Positions 37,800-46,594 of a stretch of 64,000 nt of DNA are shown here, in pieces. Positions within the stretch are counted from its first letter, which is position 1. Every line of letters starts with the position of its first letter. The translations under genes were made by a program, and so were the position numbers. The notes below the pieces were generated by a model, which ran no database searches, had not been told where the DNA came from, and was given only the letters and a program-made list of their open reading frames with translations. The DNA comes from Pseudomonas cavernicola (GTDB lineage Bacteria; Pseudomonadota; Gammaproteobacteria; Pseudomonadales; Pseudomonadaceae), in assembly GCF_003596405.1 (NCBI RefSeq), contig NZ_QYUR01000002.1:124001-188000 (forward strand). The letters are read 5' to 3'.

Positions 37800-37931
37800 G
37801 TAGGTTGGCGCTGAGCGCAGCGATGCCCAACAAGGAGTCGCCCCGTGACTCCCAATACTCGGTCTCAAGATTAGAAGCCCGGCCTTGCAGGCCGGTTGTT
37901 GGGCATCGCCTTCGGCTCAGCACCAACCTAC
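37800..37931. repeat. 132-bp element, family C, second copy
   Basis: Reverse-complement copy of 18795-18926, with the same ends and inner hairpins (GAGTCGCCCCGTGACTC, CGGCCTTGCAGGCCG). The two differ at scattered positions. Confidence 0.9.
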
Positions 37932-37970
37932 GAATTGCGTTTTTCCAATACACGACCTGCATCCGTGAAA

Positions 37971-38048
37971 GTAGGCTGGGTAGAGCCGCTTTTGGGCGAA
38001 ACCCAGCATTGCCCGGAGCTGGGTTTCGCTACGCTCTACCCAGCCTAC
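37971..38048. repeat. Inverted repeat, family B
   Basis: GTAGGCTGGGTAGAGCC at the left, CTCTACCCAGCCTAC at the right, and GAAACCCAGC facing GCTGGGTTTC inside. No gene is visible in 37454-38091. Confidence 0.9.
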
Positions 38049-38091
38049 ATCGTCGGGTACCGGCGGAAATAAATTGGCTATGTAACCGCTC

Positions 38092-38781
38092 CTAGCGCGG
38101 CGGCTCGTCATCCTTCCAGGGCGCCTGCAGGTAACGGGTACGGTTGAAGGTTTCCAGCCAGTCCGGCTGGAACACCACCAATGCAGTCACCACCATGCCG
38201 TTGATAAACGCCTCGGGAAACATCACCAACCAGAGGTAACCGACAAAATCCTCCAACCAGGCGGGCATGGGAAAGCGCCCATCGAACCAGAGCACGCCAA
38301 GCCCGACCAGCACACAGAGCAACGCCGCCAACGCCGCAGGAAAGAAGCCCGAGCAGAAGATGTAAACAAACAGATTACGTGGCTGCGAACGCTCCACCAG
38401 CAGCGCGCAGACCTCGGTCACCAGCACCGGGATCAGCACCAGCAACACTCCATTCAACCCCAACGCGGTGAACTCCTGGCGACCGATGGCGAGCAGGCCG
38501 AACTGCGCCGCCAAACCGCCGAGCACGGCCAGCGGCCAGTCGAGCAGCAGAGTCACGGCCGTCATCCCAATGAAATGGAATGACACCCCAACGTCGAAGT
38601 CACGCCGCACCAGCCACAGCAGAAACAACGCCAGCACAGTGCCAAACAGCAGATGCTGGCGTCGAGCATCGCTGAATAGCTCCAGCCACGGCGCACGCCA
38701 GACCGCCCACAGCAGCGCAGGCAGATAAAGCGCCCAGCCCGCTACGAGGCTTGTCGGTGAAAGCAGCTCAGCGGCAATCAT
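38092..38781 (-). CDS. CbiM-like / energy-coupling factor membrane protein
   Basis: Integral membrane protein of 229 residues with about seven helices. It includes FHFIGMTAVTLLLDWPLAVL and LGLNGVLLVLIPVLVTEV, a pattern seen in predicted ECF-type permeases related to CbiM. Metal or vitamin uptake is possible, but no ATPase partner lies nearby. ATG 38781 follows GGTGATCCG; the longer frame begins in poorly conserved sequence. The assignment is by family likeness only. Confidence 0.7.
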   Translation of the reverse strand: MIAAELLSPTSLVAGWALYLPALLWAVWRAPWLELFSDARRQHLLFGTVLALFLLWLVRRDFDVGVSFHFIGMTAVTLLLDWPLAVLGGLAAQFGLLAIGRQEFTALGLNGVLLVLIPVLVTEVCALLVERSQPRNLFVYIFCSGFFPAALAALLCVLVGLGVLWFDGRFPMPAWLEDFVGYLWLVMFPEAFINGMVVTALVVFQPDWLETFNRTRYLQAPWKDDEPPR

Positions 38782-38848
38782 CGGATCACCGGCCCCGGCT
38801 CCCGCCTCCACAACGACAGCAAACCCAACAACCATCCAGCCTTAAGCC

Positions 38849-39274
38849 TCACGCCGATACCCTCCGAGTGGAATACAGCTGAATATCCTCGCGCGGGCCC
38901 CAGCCAGGCTGCGCCTCCCAGAAAGCCAAAGCCTCTGGCGCATCACGGAGAACAAACACGTGGGATTTTTGCACCCCCAACGCCGCCAGCCGCGCGAGCG
39001 TTTCAACCAACAGGGCTTGCGCCAGGCCACGACCGCGGTACGCCTGGTCAACCACCAGATGCTGCAAATAACCACGGCGCCCGTCATGCCCGACCAATAC
39101 ACAACCAGCCAGCCGACCATCAATTTCACTCAGCAGGCTTAAGTCTGGATTTCGCAACAAATAGGCGCAGAACGGCTCGAAAGCATCCTCCGGACGAATA
39201 CAGATACCCGGCGTACGCTGCCACAACGCCAGCAAAGCCGCGTGATCGGCAGACCTGATGGGACGAATCGACAT
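38849..39274 (-). CDS. GNAT family N-acetyltransferase
   Basis: Acetyl-CoA-dependent transferase of 141 residues. The CoA-binding segment is [16 protein letters not shown] (about residue 73-88), preceded by [13 protein letters not shown] and followed by [19 protein letters not shown]. The acceptor is unknown. ATG 39274 has GGAG 7 bp upstream. It precedes the membrane-protein gene by 67 bp on the same strand and may be cotranscribed. Confidence 0.88.
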   Translation of the reverse strand: MSIRPIRSADHAALLALWQRTPGICIRPEDAFEPFCAYLLRNPDLSLLSEIDGRLAGCVLVGHDGRRGYLQHLVVDQAYRGRGLAQALLVETLARLAALGVQKSHVFVLRDAPEALAFWEAQPGWGPREDIQLYSTRRVSA

Positions 39275-39404
39275 GGGCAACTCCAAACCGAGCAATGGCT
39301 CAGTCTACACCGCGGCAAAGCCCGCTACAGAGCCGCCCGCTACTGCTGCAAGAGCTATGGGAATCAGCTAAAGTCGCGCCCCCTTTGGCAGACACGTATT
39401 CGCC

Positions 39405-39839
39405 ATGCAACCGCTTTTGCCCCGCCTTGTTTTAGTTTTCACCCTCATCTGCGCCCCACCGCTACAGGCTACGGACAGCACTTACGGCAAAGTCCAGGTC
39501 GATGAAGTCACTAGCATCTATGACGGCGACACTTTCCGCGTGACCATCCGTGGCTGGCCCGCAGTCGTCGGCCAACGGGTGCCCGTGCGGCTCTACGGTA
39601 TCGACACACCTGAAATGCGCGACAAACGCCCCAAGGTGCGCGATCTGGCCCGCCGAGCCAAGCAGTTCAGTGTCGAACGCCTGCGCAACGGCAAACGCAT
39701 CGAGCTTCGTGAAGTTCGCCGCGACAAATACTTCCGCCTGCTCGCCGAAGTCTGGATCGACGGACAAAGCCTCGGCGCCCTACTGCTCAAGGCCGGCCTC
39801 GCCAAGCCCTACGACGGGGGTACCAAGAACACTTGGTAG
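39405..39839 (+). CDS. Secreted thermonuclease-like (SNase) protein
   Basis: Protein of 144 residues with a signal peptide (LLPRLVLVFTLICAPPLQA, cut near residue 23) and a staphylococcal-nuclease fold. Motifs are IYDGDTFRV (metal aspartates), VRLYGIDTPEMR with the catalytic arginine, and DKYFRLLAEVW. It would cut DNA or RNA in the periplasm or outside. The stop lies 18 bp before the DUF1780 gene. Confidence 0.85.
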   Translation: MQPLLPRLVLVFTLICAPPLQATDSTYGKVQVDEVTSIYDGDTFRVTIRGWPAVVGQRVPVRLYGIDTPEMRDKRPKVRDLARRAKQFSVERLRNGKRIELREVRRDKYFRLLAEVWIDGQSLGALLLKAGLAKPYDGGTKNTW

Positions 39840-39857
39840 CGGGCTAAGCTTGCAGAC

Positions 39858-40487
39858 ATGGATGACTCCGACTATTTACGCTTGCTGACCCATCAGGCCG
39901 AACAAGCCAACGACTTCCTCTCCAATGCGCGCAAGTGGGAACGCGAGCGTTGGGTCTGCCAACGCCTGTTACAAGCGCTGAATGTCCCACACCGGCTTGA
40001 GGAGTTCGGCGCTGCAAGCCAGGAACCACCGGATGTGCTGTTTCGCGAAGCCAGCTTCGAGGTGTTTTTTGTCCTCGACGAAGGCCGCCGCCTGAATGAC
40101 GAATGGCGTGCCGAGCTGGAACGGCGTCGCAGTGCCTTCTCCCTCAGTCAACTGGTGCGCCGCGAAACCCGCCCACGGCGGATTCCCGCAGCCGAGCTGC
40201 AGGCCCGTCTGGCACCGACTTTACGCAAAAAAGCCCACAACTATCGCGAACGCGGCCTCGACCTCGGCGAGCTGGACCTGCTCGCCTGCGTCAACCTGAA
40301 ACGCGCCATCGCCGACTTCAACAGCCCGTTCCCACCACCCACCGAGTTTCTGCTCCAGGGCTGGCGCTCGCTCTCGCTAGTCGGCCCGAACTTCGCCCGC
40401 GTGCTGTTCGCCCACTCGGGCGCGCCAGACTTTCTGCGCAACAACCTCGGCCGCAGTGTGCTGCTGGATGTCGGGATCAGCCTATGA
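39858..40487 (+). CDS. DUF1780 family protein
   Basis: Protein of 209 residues, apparently of the DUF1780 family known in pseudomonads, function unknown. It has no membrane segment; the chain has RKWERERWVCQRLLQAL and EPPDVLFREASFEVFFVLDE, the latter resembling a nuclease-like core (D..E.F), which is only a suggestion. It overlaps the MOSC gene (ATGA), so the two are probably coexpressed. Confidence 0.75.
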   Translation: MDDSDYLRLLTHQAEQANDFLSNARKWERERWVCQRLLQALNVPHRLEEFGAASQEPPDVLFREASFEVFFVLDEGRRLNDEWRAELERRRSAFSLSQLVRRETRPRRIPAAELQARLAPTLRKKAHNYRERGLDLGELDLLACVNLKRAIADFNSPFPPPTEFLLQGWRSLSLVGPNFARVLFAHSGAPDFLRNNLGRSVLLDVGISL

Positions 40488-40978
40488 GCCCGCTGCAGGA
40501 GCTGCTCGCGGACGTCCCGCAACAGGGCCGCGTGCGCTGGCTTGGCATACGCCCAAGCGCACACGCGCAGATGCTCGAACTGGAGGCTGTGGAGGCACGA
40601 CGCGAAGCCGGCCTGACCGGCGACCACGCCCGCCCCGGCCCGCGTAACGCACGGCAGGTGACGCTGATTCAGTGGGAACACCTAGCCGTGATCAGCGCCT
40701 TGCTCGGTCGAACCCCAGACCAGCCAATCACCCCACAAGATTTGCGCCGTAATATCGCCATCAGTGGGATCAATCTGTTCAGCCTGAAAAATCGGCGCTT
40801 CCAGATTGGTCAGGCTGTGCTAGAAACTACCGGCTGGTGTCAGCCCTGCGCGCGACTGGAACAGCGCCTGGGTCGTGGCGCCTTCCAAGCCACTCGTGGC
40901 CATGGCGGAATTACCGCCCGCGTACTACAAAGCGGAATTATTCGACTGAATGACGACCTCTGCGTTGAGCCCTTGTGA
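40484..40978 (+). CDS. MOSC domain protein
   Basis: Protein of 164 residues with a MOSC domain, a sulfur-carrier fold related to molybdenum cofactor sulfurases. Seen are GLTGDHARPG, RQVTLIQWEHLAVI, LRRNIAISGINL and the cysteine site TTGWCQPCARLE, then GHGGITARVLQ. It may handle sulfur or bind molybdenum cofactor; substrate unknown. The start at 40484 overlaps the DUF1780 stop; a longer frame upstream is only an overlap with that gene. Confidence 0.88.
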   Translation: MSPLQELLADVPQQGRVRWLGIRPSAHAQMLELEAVEARREAGLTGDHARPGPRNARQVTLIQWEHLAVISALLGRTPDQPITPQDLRRNIAISGINLFSLKNRRFQIGQAVLETTGWCQPCARLEQRLGRGAFQATRGHGGITARVLQSGIIRLNDDLCVEPL

Positions 40979-41018
40979 AGCGCGCAGCTAGAATGAATCA
41001 CTCCCTATCGAGGCATCT

Positions 41019-41192
41019 ATGTCCAGCCGACTGAGTCCTGACGACCAACAACGTGTCGACCAGTACCTGAGTGCCCCTCAGCACCAAGTCGAACGCCGGC
41101 CCTTTCGGCCCTGGTTTTTGCTGTTCATTGTGCTGGCCTTGGTCATCGGCCTCGGTCTGTTAAGCCGCCTGCTGAGCCGTTTAGTGCTATGA
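41019..41192 (+). CDS. Small membrane protein, DUF3094-like
   Basis: A 57-codon gene missed by usual length cut-offs. The product starts MSSRLSPDDQQRVDQYL and has one membrane helix (WFLLFIVLALVIGLGLLSRL, about residue 32-51). GAGG lies 6 bp before the ATG. It fits the DUF3094 family of short pseudomonad proteins, from memory, and precedes ndh by 63 bp on the same strand. Confidence 0.8.
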   Translation: MSSRLSPDDQQRVDQYLSAPQHQVERRPFRPWFLLFIVLALVIGLGLLSRLLSRLVL

Positions 41193-41255
41193 GCTGCTTC
41201 GCGCTCGCCTATCCGGCCATTTCCCGAATCCCTAAAAGCCTTATGAGATATCAAC

Positions 41256-42557
41256 ATGTCCCATCGCATTGTGATTGTCGGCGGCGGCGCCGGCGGCCTG
41301 GAGCTTGCCACCCGCCTGGGTAGCACCCTGGGCAAGCGCGGCCAAGCCAAAGTCGTGCTGGTCGACGCCAACCTGACGCATATCTGGAAGCCTCTGCTGC
41401 ACGAGGTGGCCGCTGGCTCGCTGAACTCATCGGAAGACGAGCTGAACTACGTCGCGCAGGCCAAATGGAACCACTTCGAGTTTCAGCTCGGGCGCATGGC
41501 CGGGCTTGATCGTGCGAACAAGCAGATCCACCTGGCTGCCACCCTCGACGAACAGGGCGAAGAACTGATGCCCGAGCGCGAGCTGAGCTACGACAGCCTG
41601 GTCATCGCCGTTGGCAGCACCACCAATGACTTCGGCACCCCCGGCGCCGCCGAGCATTGCCTGTTTCTCGATACGCGCGAGCAGGCTGAACGCTTCCACC
41701 GCCAGTTGCTCAGCCACTACCTGCGCGCCCACGCCAGCCAAAGCGACGTCGCCGAACAAATCAGCGTGGCAATCGTCGGCGCAGGCGCCACTGGCGTAGA
41801 GTTGGCCGCCGAACTGCACCACGCCGCCCACGAACTGGCTGCCTATGGCCTGGATCGCATCCGACCGGAAAACATGCGCATCACCCTGATCGAGGCCGGC
41901 CCGCGTGTGCTGCCAGCACTCCCCGAGCGCATTGGCCAGCCCGTGCACAAGACCTTGGAAAAGCTCGGCGTCACCGTACTGACCAGTGCCTCCGTTAGCG
42001 AAGTGACCCGCGAAAGCTTGAAGACCGCCCAGGGCCAGACCATCTCCGCCAGCCTCAAAGTCTGGGCCGCCGGCATTCGCGCCCCGGACTTTCTACAGGA
42101 TCTGGATGGCCTGGAGAGCAACCGCATCAACCAGTTGCAAGTCCGCCCAACCCTGCAAACTACGCGCGACGACAACATCTTCGCCTTCGGTGATTGCGCC
42201 GCCTGTCTGCAACCGAACAGCGACGGCCGCAACGTTCCGCCACGCGCGCAAGCGGCACACCAGCAAGCCTCGCTGCTGGCCAAGTCGCTCAAGTTACGGA
42301 TTGAAGGGCAGGCGCTGCCGGAGTATCGCTACCGCGATTACGGCTCGCTGATCTCCCTGGCGAGCTTTTCCGCGGTGGGCAACCTCATGGGCAACCTGAC
42401 CGGTAGCGTGATGCTCGAAGGTTGGTTGGCGCGGATGTTCTATGTCTCGCTGTACCGCATGCACCAAATGGCGCTGCACGGCATCTTCCGCACCCTGCTG
42501 CTGATGCTCGGCGACCTTATCGGCCGCAGCACCGAGCCGCGCCTGAAGCTGCATTAA
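41256..42557 (+). CDS. ndh: Type II NADH dehydrogenase
   Basis: Membrane-bound flavoprotein of 433 residues passing electrons from NADH to quinone without pumping protons. The FAD site is IVIVGGGAGGLELATRLG, the NADH site VAIVGAGATGVELAAELHH, and the second FAD motif is NIFAFGDCAACLQ. The quinone-side segment RAQAAHQQASLLAKSL is present. The amphipathic C terminus (MHQMALHGIFRTLLLMLGD) likely attaches it to the membrane. Confidence 0.95.
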   Translation: MSHRIVIVGGGAGGLELATRLGSTLGKRGQAKVVLVDANLTHIWKPLLHEVAAGSLNSSEDELNYVAQAKWNHFEFQLGRMAGLDRANKQIHLAATLDEQGEELMPERELSYDSLVIAVGSTTNDFGTPGAAEHCLFLDTREQAERFHRQLLSHYLRAHASQSDVAEQISVAIVGAGATGVELAAELHHAAHELAAYGLDRIRPENMRITLIEAGPRVLPALPERIGQPVHKTLEKLGVTVLTSASVSEVTRESLKTAQGQTISASLKVWAAGIRAPDFLQDLDGLESNRINQLQVRPTLQTTRDDNIFAFGDCAACLQPNSDGRNVPPRAQAAHQQASLLAKSLKLRIEGQALPEYRYRDYGSLISLASFSAVGNLMGNLTGSVMLEGWLARMFYVSLYRMHQMALHGIFRTLLLMLGDLIGRSTEPRLKLH

Positions 42558-42784
42558 AGCGCCTGTAGGAGCGAATTCATTTCGCCCGGGGAAGCGCATC
42601 TGTGAAGGTTGGCTGGGTAGAGCCGTTTTCCGGCGAAACCCAGCATTGCCCAGCGCTGGGTTTCGCTACGCTCTACCCAGCCTACGGTGTCAGGCGTCGG
42701 TGGAAAAAATTGTCTATGCGCCCGTTAACTGTCGAGTCGGACTGCGCAGCGTGAACAAATCCACGTATACACGTGTCGCGAAAA
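42558..42784. repeat. Family D head and family B inverted repeat
   Basis: GTAGGAGCGAATTCATTTCGC near 42566 is an isolated family D end. A family B element follows at 42606-42685 (GGCTGGGTAGAGCC, CTCTACCCAGCCTAC). No gene is visible up to the tRNA terminator. Confidence 0.75.
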
Positions 42785-42816
42785 CAAAAAAGGCGCCCCG
42801 AAGGGCGCCTTTTTTG
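42785..42816 (-). terminator. Terminator of the tRNA operon
   Basis: AAAAAAGGCGCCC, a short loop and GGGCGCCTTTTTT lie 65 bp after the last tRNA on its strand. Confidence 0.9.
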
Positions 42817-42881
42817 TCGGCTACGATGCTTTTAACATCTCGCCTTAAGATTCAACCCTTTAATCAAACAAGGGCAGAAAA

Positions 42882-42957
42882 TGGTGGGTCGTGTGGGATT
42901 CGAACCTACGACCAATTGGTTAAAAGCCAACTGCTCTACCAACTGAGCTAACGACCC
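42882..42957 (-). tRNA. tRNA-Lys (TTT)
   Basis: A 76-base cloverleaf on the minus strand with encoded CCA. The 5' arm is GGGTCGT, the anticodon loop carries TTT, and the T loop reads GGTTCGAATCC. Last gene of a three-tRNA cluster. Confidence 0.97.
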
Positions 42958-42962
42958 AAAAA

Positions 42963-43039
42963 TGGTCGGGGTAAGGGGATTTGAACTCCTGACATCCTGC
43001 TCCCAAAGCAGGCGCGCTACCGGACTGCGCTATACCCCG
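42963..43039 (-). tRNA. tRNA-Pro (TGG)
   Basis: A 77-base cloverleaf with CCA. The acceptor arm is CGGGGTA/TACCCCG, the anticodon TGG and the T loop GTTCAAATCC. Middle gene of the cluster. Confidence 0.97.
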
Positions 43040-43049
43040 GTTGAAAGAT

Positions 43050-43125
43050 TGGCTCCGCGACCAGGACTCGAACCTGGGACCCAATGATTAACAGTCATTT
43101 GCTCTACCGACTGAGCTATCGCGGA
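43050..43125 (-). tRNA. tRNA-Asn (GTT)
   Basis: A 76-base cloverleaf with CCA. The acceptor arm is TCCGCGA/TCGCGGA, the anticodon is GTT and the T loop GGTTCGAGTCC. First gene of the cluster after the promoter. Confidence 0.97.
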
Positions 43126-43188
43126 ACTACTAGCCTTCATCTCTTTTACGGCTTAGGTGTTATCCGTTTCCCGTATCAGAGGCGCGCC

Positions 43189-43216
43189 ATTTTACGGTTC
43201 TCGGCGACGCTGTCAA
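43189..43216 (-). promoter_or_regulatory. Sigma-70 promoter of the tRNA operon
   Basis: On the minus strand TTGACA is followed, after 16 bp, by TAAAAT, about 65 bp before tRNA-Asn. Confidence 0.85.
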
Positions 43217-43333
43217 CCCCCTAAATAGCTTTTAAGACAATGCGTTGCAGCTGAGTGATGGGCTGCTATATCTTTCCTTAAGATCTCGCCGCAGCAGGAT
43301 GCACCAGCCGCCAGGCTAAAATCAGGACAGTCC

Positions 43334-45670
43334 ATGAGCAACCAGGACACACCCCCCATCTCCCCCAAAGTGCTCCAGACATTGGCCAGCCGTGGCATTC
43401 AGCCACGCTTTGGTGAATTAGTGCAGGGTTGCCGCAAGCTCGCCATGAACCGTCTGGCCGAGCACCTCTCTGGGGTCTTCGGCCAGGTCGATGACACGCT
43501 TTTCGAGTGTGCGGAAAAGGCCGAAAACAATCAGGTGCAGACGCTGTTTTTCGACAACATGCGTGAAATCCGCAAGCAGCGCCCGCAAATCGAGCGCGCC
43601 TACCACCAACGCGTGGCGCAAAATTTCTCGAACTTTCTCGACGGCACGCCAAAAACCCAAGACCCGCCAGAAGAACTGAAGGCCGAACAACTCTCGCTGG
43701 TACGGAACGAGGATTACGAGGAAAGCCTGCACGTCACCAATATGGTCAGCCGCGTCAAAGCGCGCTGCGCTCAACCGCTATTTGCCTTGGAACAGCGCCT
43801 GGCAGTGCTGAACAACGGGCAGAAACTCGGCGAAGACAGCAATCCTTTCGGCCCCCTGGCCATCGCCCAGGCCTTCCGTGAAGCGCTGGCGCCCAACCCC
43901 TTCCCGGCACAGATCAAAACCGTCCTCTATATGCTGTTCGACCGCCACGTCATGCAGAGCCTCGACCGACTCTATGACACGATGAATCAGCGGCTGATCG
44001 ACGCCGGCGTGCTGCCCAACCTGAAATATGGCGCGCAACGTGCGACCAGCAGCACGCGACCGCCGTCCTCAACCGCCCCCGAGCCTAATGCTGTGGCGTC
44101 GACTGACGGCCAACATCCTGCCACCGCCACCAGCAACGGTGTGCCCCCCGTGGCGGCGCCAGTCGACCTCAGCGGCCCACCCCCGAACGACCCTGGCGCC
44201 CTGTTCAGCGGCCTGGCGGCCCTTCTCGGCGAGCGCCGCCAACACGATGTGGACGCCCCACTGCTTGGCGGCACACGCAGCATTGCCAGCCTCGCCCCCC
44301 GTGGCGCAACTCGCACCTATAGTGCCAATGAACTGCTGAATGCCCTCAATCGCCTGCAACAGCAGTCGACCCACGACCTGTCGCAACGCCTACAACGCCC
44401 GCAACGGGTGGAAGGACTCAAAGTCGATCTGCAGCAACAATTGGAGACCCACAGCAGCCTGCCCGGCCAACAGAAACTCTCCGACCAGGAAGCCGATGTC
44501 ATTGACCTGGTGGGTATGCTGTTCGACTTCATCCTCGACGACGACAACTTGCCGGAAAACTGCAAGACCGCCCTCTCCCACCTGCACACGCCTTACTTGA
44601 AGGTCGCGCTACAGGACAAAGCCCTGTTCACCCAGCACCACCATCCAGCCCGCCGCCTACTAGACGCCATGGCCCAAGCCGGCGCGCTGTATGGCGGCGA
44701 GGGCGACGAGCGCGGCCTGCTGACGAAAGTGCAATGGGTGGTCGAGCGAGTGATTCATGGTTTCAGCGGCGATTTGCTGCTGTTCGAAAGCCTGCTAGAA
44801 GAGTTCAACGAATACGCCAGCGACCTCCAACACAAGGTCGAACTGCGTGAGCGCCGCGCTGTGGAAGCAGCCAAAGGCCGCGACAAACTGCTCAGCGCCC
44901 GGCAACAGGCAGTCGAGGTGATCGCCCGCACCCTGGCCGGACGCGAGCTCCCCGCCATCATCCACAACTTCCTTGAGCTGACCTGGGCCGACACGCTGGT
45001 GTTCGTGCTGCTCCGGCACGGCGAGCGCAGTATCGAATGGCAGCGCGCGAGCGAAGTAGCCGAACAGCTGGCCTGGAGTAGCACCCCGCTGGATGCCGCG
45101 GGCCGTGAGCGCCTGCCAGGGTTGCGCGTGGCCTTGCTGGACGAGCTGCGTAAAGGTCTGGAGTTGCTCGGCGGTTATCATGAAGACGGCATACGCCGCC
45201 TGCTGCAAGACATCGTCGCCTGCCAGCATGCGGTGCAGGCGAAACAACCGCAGATCGCCGCCCAACTCAACCCCATCCTCCCGGAAAGCCCACTGGGCGC
45301 CATGCTTGGCGAGGACGCCGTGCTCGCCAGCACCGCACCACGCGCCTCCGGCCTGTCGCCACGTGCACAGCTGCTGGCCAAGGAGCTAACGCAGATCGAA
45401 TTCGGCACCTGGTTCGAGTTTGTCGAGGGAGAACAGGTTCGCACTCTCAAGCTGTCCTGGTTCAGCCCAACCACGCACAACTATATGTTCGTCGACCACA
45501 GCGGCCAGCGTGTCGCGATCAAACCCCTCACGCTGCTGGCCAGTGAAATGGAGCAAGGCTTGGCGCGCATTGCCCCGCATGAGCGTAGCGCGCCCCTGTT
45601 CGATCGCGCGCTCTCTGCTATCTACCGCGTGCTGCAGCGCTTTACCGGCCGCACAGCAGACCCCAGTTAA
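43334..45670 (+). CDS. DUF1631 protein, copy 2
   Basis: Protein of 778 residues, paralogue of the gene at 25318-27642. Matching parts are DDTLFECAEKAENNQVQTLF, SNPFGPLAIAQAFREAL, EADVIDLVGMLFDFILDDD and the C-terminal GTWFEFVEGEQ with YMFVDHSGQRV. A poorly conserved linker rich in alanine, proline and threonine lies at about 235-280. The end is only 9 bp from a PilZ gene. Function unknown; the neighbour and the PilZ-like tail suggest c-di-GMP or pilus-related signalling, which is inference. Confidence 0.87.
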   Translation: MSNQDTPPISPKVLQTLASRGIQPRFGELVQGCRKLAMNRLAEHLSGVFGQVDDTLFECAEKAENNQVQTLFFDNMREIRKQRPQIERAYHQRVAQNFSNFLDGTPKTQDPPEELKAEQLSLVRNEDYEESLHVTNMVSRVKARCAQPLFALEQRLAVLNNGQKLGEDSNPFGPLAIAQAFREALAPNPFPAQIKTVLYMLFDRHVMQSLDRLYDTMNQRLIDAGVLPNLKYGAQRATSSTRPPSSTAPEPNAVASTDGQHPATATSNGVPPVAAPVDLSGPPPNDPGALFSGLAALLGERRQHDVDAPLLGGTRSIASLAPRGATRTYSANELLNALNRLQQQSTHDLSQRLQRPQRVEGLKVDLQQQLETHSSLPGQQKLSDQEADVIDLVGMLFDFILDDDNLPENCKTALSHLHTPYLKVALQDKALFTQHHHPARRLLDAMAQAGALYGGEGDERGLLTKVQWVVERVIHGFSGDLLLFESLLEEFNEYASDLQHKVELRERRAVEAAKGRDKLLSARQQAVEVIARTLAGRELPAIIHNFLELTWADTLVFVLLRHGERSIEWQRASEVAEQLAWSSTPLDAAGRERLPGLRVALLDELRKGLELLGGYHEDGIRRLLQDIVACQHAVQAKQPQIAAQLNPILPESPLGAMLGEDAVLASTAPRASGLSPRAQLLAKELTQIEFGTWFEFVEGEQVRTLKLSWFSPTTHNYMFVDHSGQRVAIKPLTLLASEMEQGLARIAPHERSAPLFDRALSAIYRVLQRFTGRTADPS

Positions 45671-45679
45671 GGAGCCTCA

Positions 45680-46012
45680 ATGGAAGATCGTCGTCAGCAC
45701 AGCCGCCATACGCCCGAGCTGCAGCTGGAAGTCTTCGACCTGCATACCGAAAAACGCCTCGGCCGCGTGGTCGACCTCTCGACCGATGGCTTTATGTTGT
45801 TCAGCAACTGCCCGCAGGTGGCCGACGCCCTGCTCGAATGCCGCCTGGTCGCGGCACAGGCAGTAGAAGGGGTCAGCGAGGTCAAGCTCGGCGCCGACTG
45901 TCTATGGAGCCGCCCTGGCGCGGACGGTCAGCACTGCTGGGCCGGTTTTCATATCATCGACCTGGCGGAAGATCAGGCCGCCGCGCTGGAGGTACTGCTT
46001 CGACACCTCTGA
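45680..46012 (+). CDS. PilZ domain protein
   Basis: Single PilZ domain of 110 residues. The c-di-GMP-binding parts are the RRQHSRH segment near the N terminus (RxxxR) and DLSTDGFML (DxSxxG). The C-terminal half has WAGFHIIDLAEDQ. AAGGAG precedes the ATG. Cotranscription with the DUF1631 gene is likely because only 9 bp separate them. The target is unknown. Confidence 0.9.
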   Translation: MEDRRQHSRHTPELQLEVFDLHTEKRLGRVVDLSTDGFMLFSNCPQVADALLECRLVAAQAVEGVSEVKLGADCLWSRPGADGQHCWAGFHIIDLAEDQAAALEVLLRHL

Positions 46013-46048
46013 GCACCAATAAAAAGGCTCTTCGCGGAATCCCGTGGA

Positions 46049-46474
46049 AGACTGGTAGGGTGGGCTTTAGCCCACCGATACAGGGCGCGTGGTGGGCTAA
46101 AGCCCACCCTATCAACTCGTTTAAGCATGCGTCTGCGCTTTTTATCCCCTCGCCCCTCTGGGGAGAGGGTTAGGGAGAGGGGAGCATGGCCAAACGAATT
46201 CAGTTTTTGCCGCGATTCACCCTCCCCCAGCCCCTCTCCCGCGAAACGGGCGAGGGGAGCCAGACTGGTAGGGTGGGCTTTAGCCCACCGATACAGGGCG
46301 CGTGGTGGGCTAAAGCCCACCCTACCAACTCGTTTAAGCATGCGTCTGCGCTTTTTATCCCCTCGCCCCTCTGGGGAGAGGGTTAGGGAGAGGGGAGCAT
46401 GGCCAAACGAATTCAGTTTTTGCCGCGATTCACCCTCCCCCCGCCCCTCTCCCGCGAAACGGGCGAGGGGAGTC
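46049..46474. repeat. 213-bp tandem duplication
   Basis: Two direct copies (46049-46261 and 46262-46474) differ at only about three positions. Each holds a GTAGGGTGGGCTTTAGCCC palindrome with inverted partner (family F, 46055-46112 and 46268-46325), a CCCCTCTGGGGAGAGG segment and a CCCCTCTCCCGCGAAACGGG segment (family G). No coding sense; open frames here are repeats. Confidence 0.97.
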
Positions 46475-46479
46475 AGTTT

Positions 46480-46583
46480 GTAGGGCGGGTTAGCCGCAAA
46501 GCGGCGTAACCCGCCAACGCCTCCAACAGACAACGCCACGTACCGGCTGATGGTGGGTTACGCCTACGGCTAACCCACCCTAC
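46480..46583. repeat. REP pair, family A variant
   Basis: GTAGGGCGGGTTAGCCGCAA and partner, then GGTGGGTTACGCCTACGGC with CACCCTAC. The same composite in the other orientation is at 53639-53741. It ends 11 bp before the clpB stop; no gene is visible in 46013-46594. Confidence 0.85.
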
Positions 46584-46594
46584 GCCTAACAGCC

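Noticed and set aside
46049..46474. Open frames of 66-188 codons in the 213-bp duplication
   Set aside because: They consist of hairpin repeats read in several frames and match nothing coding.
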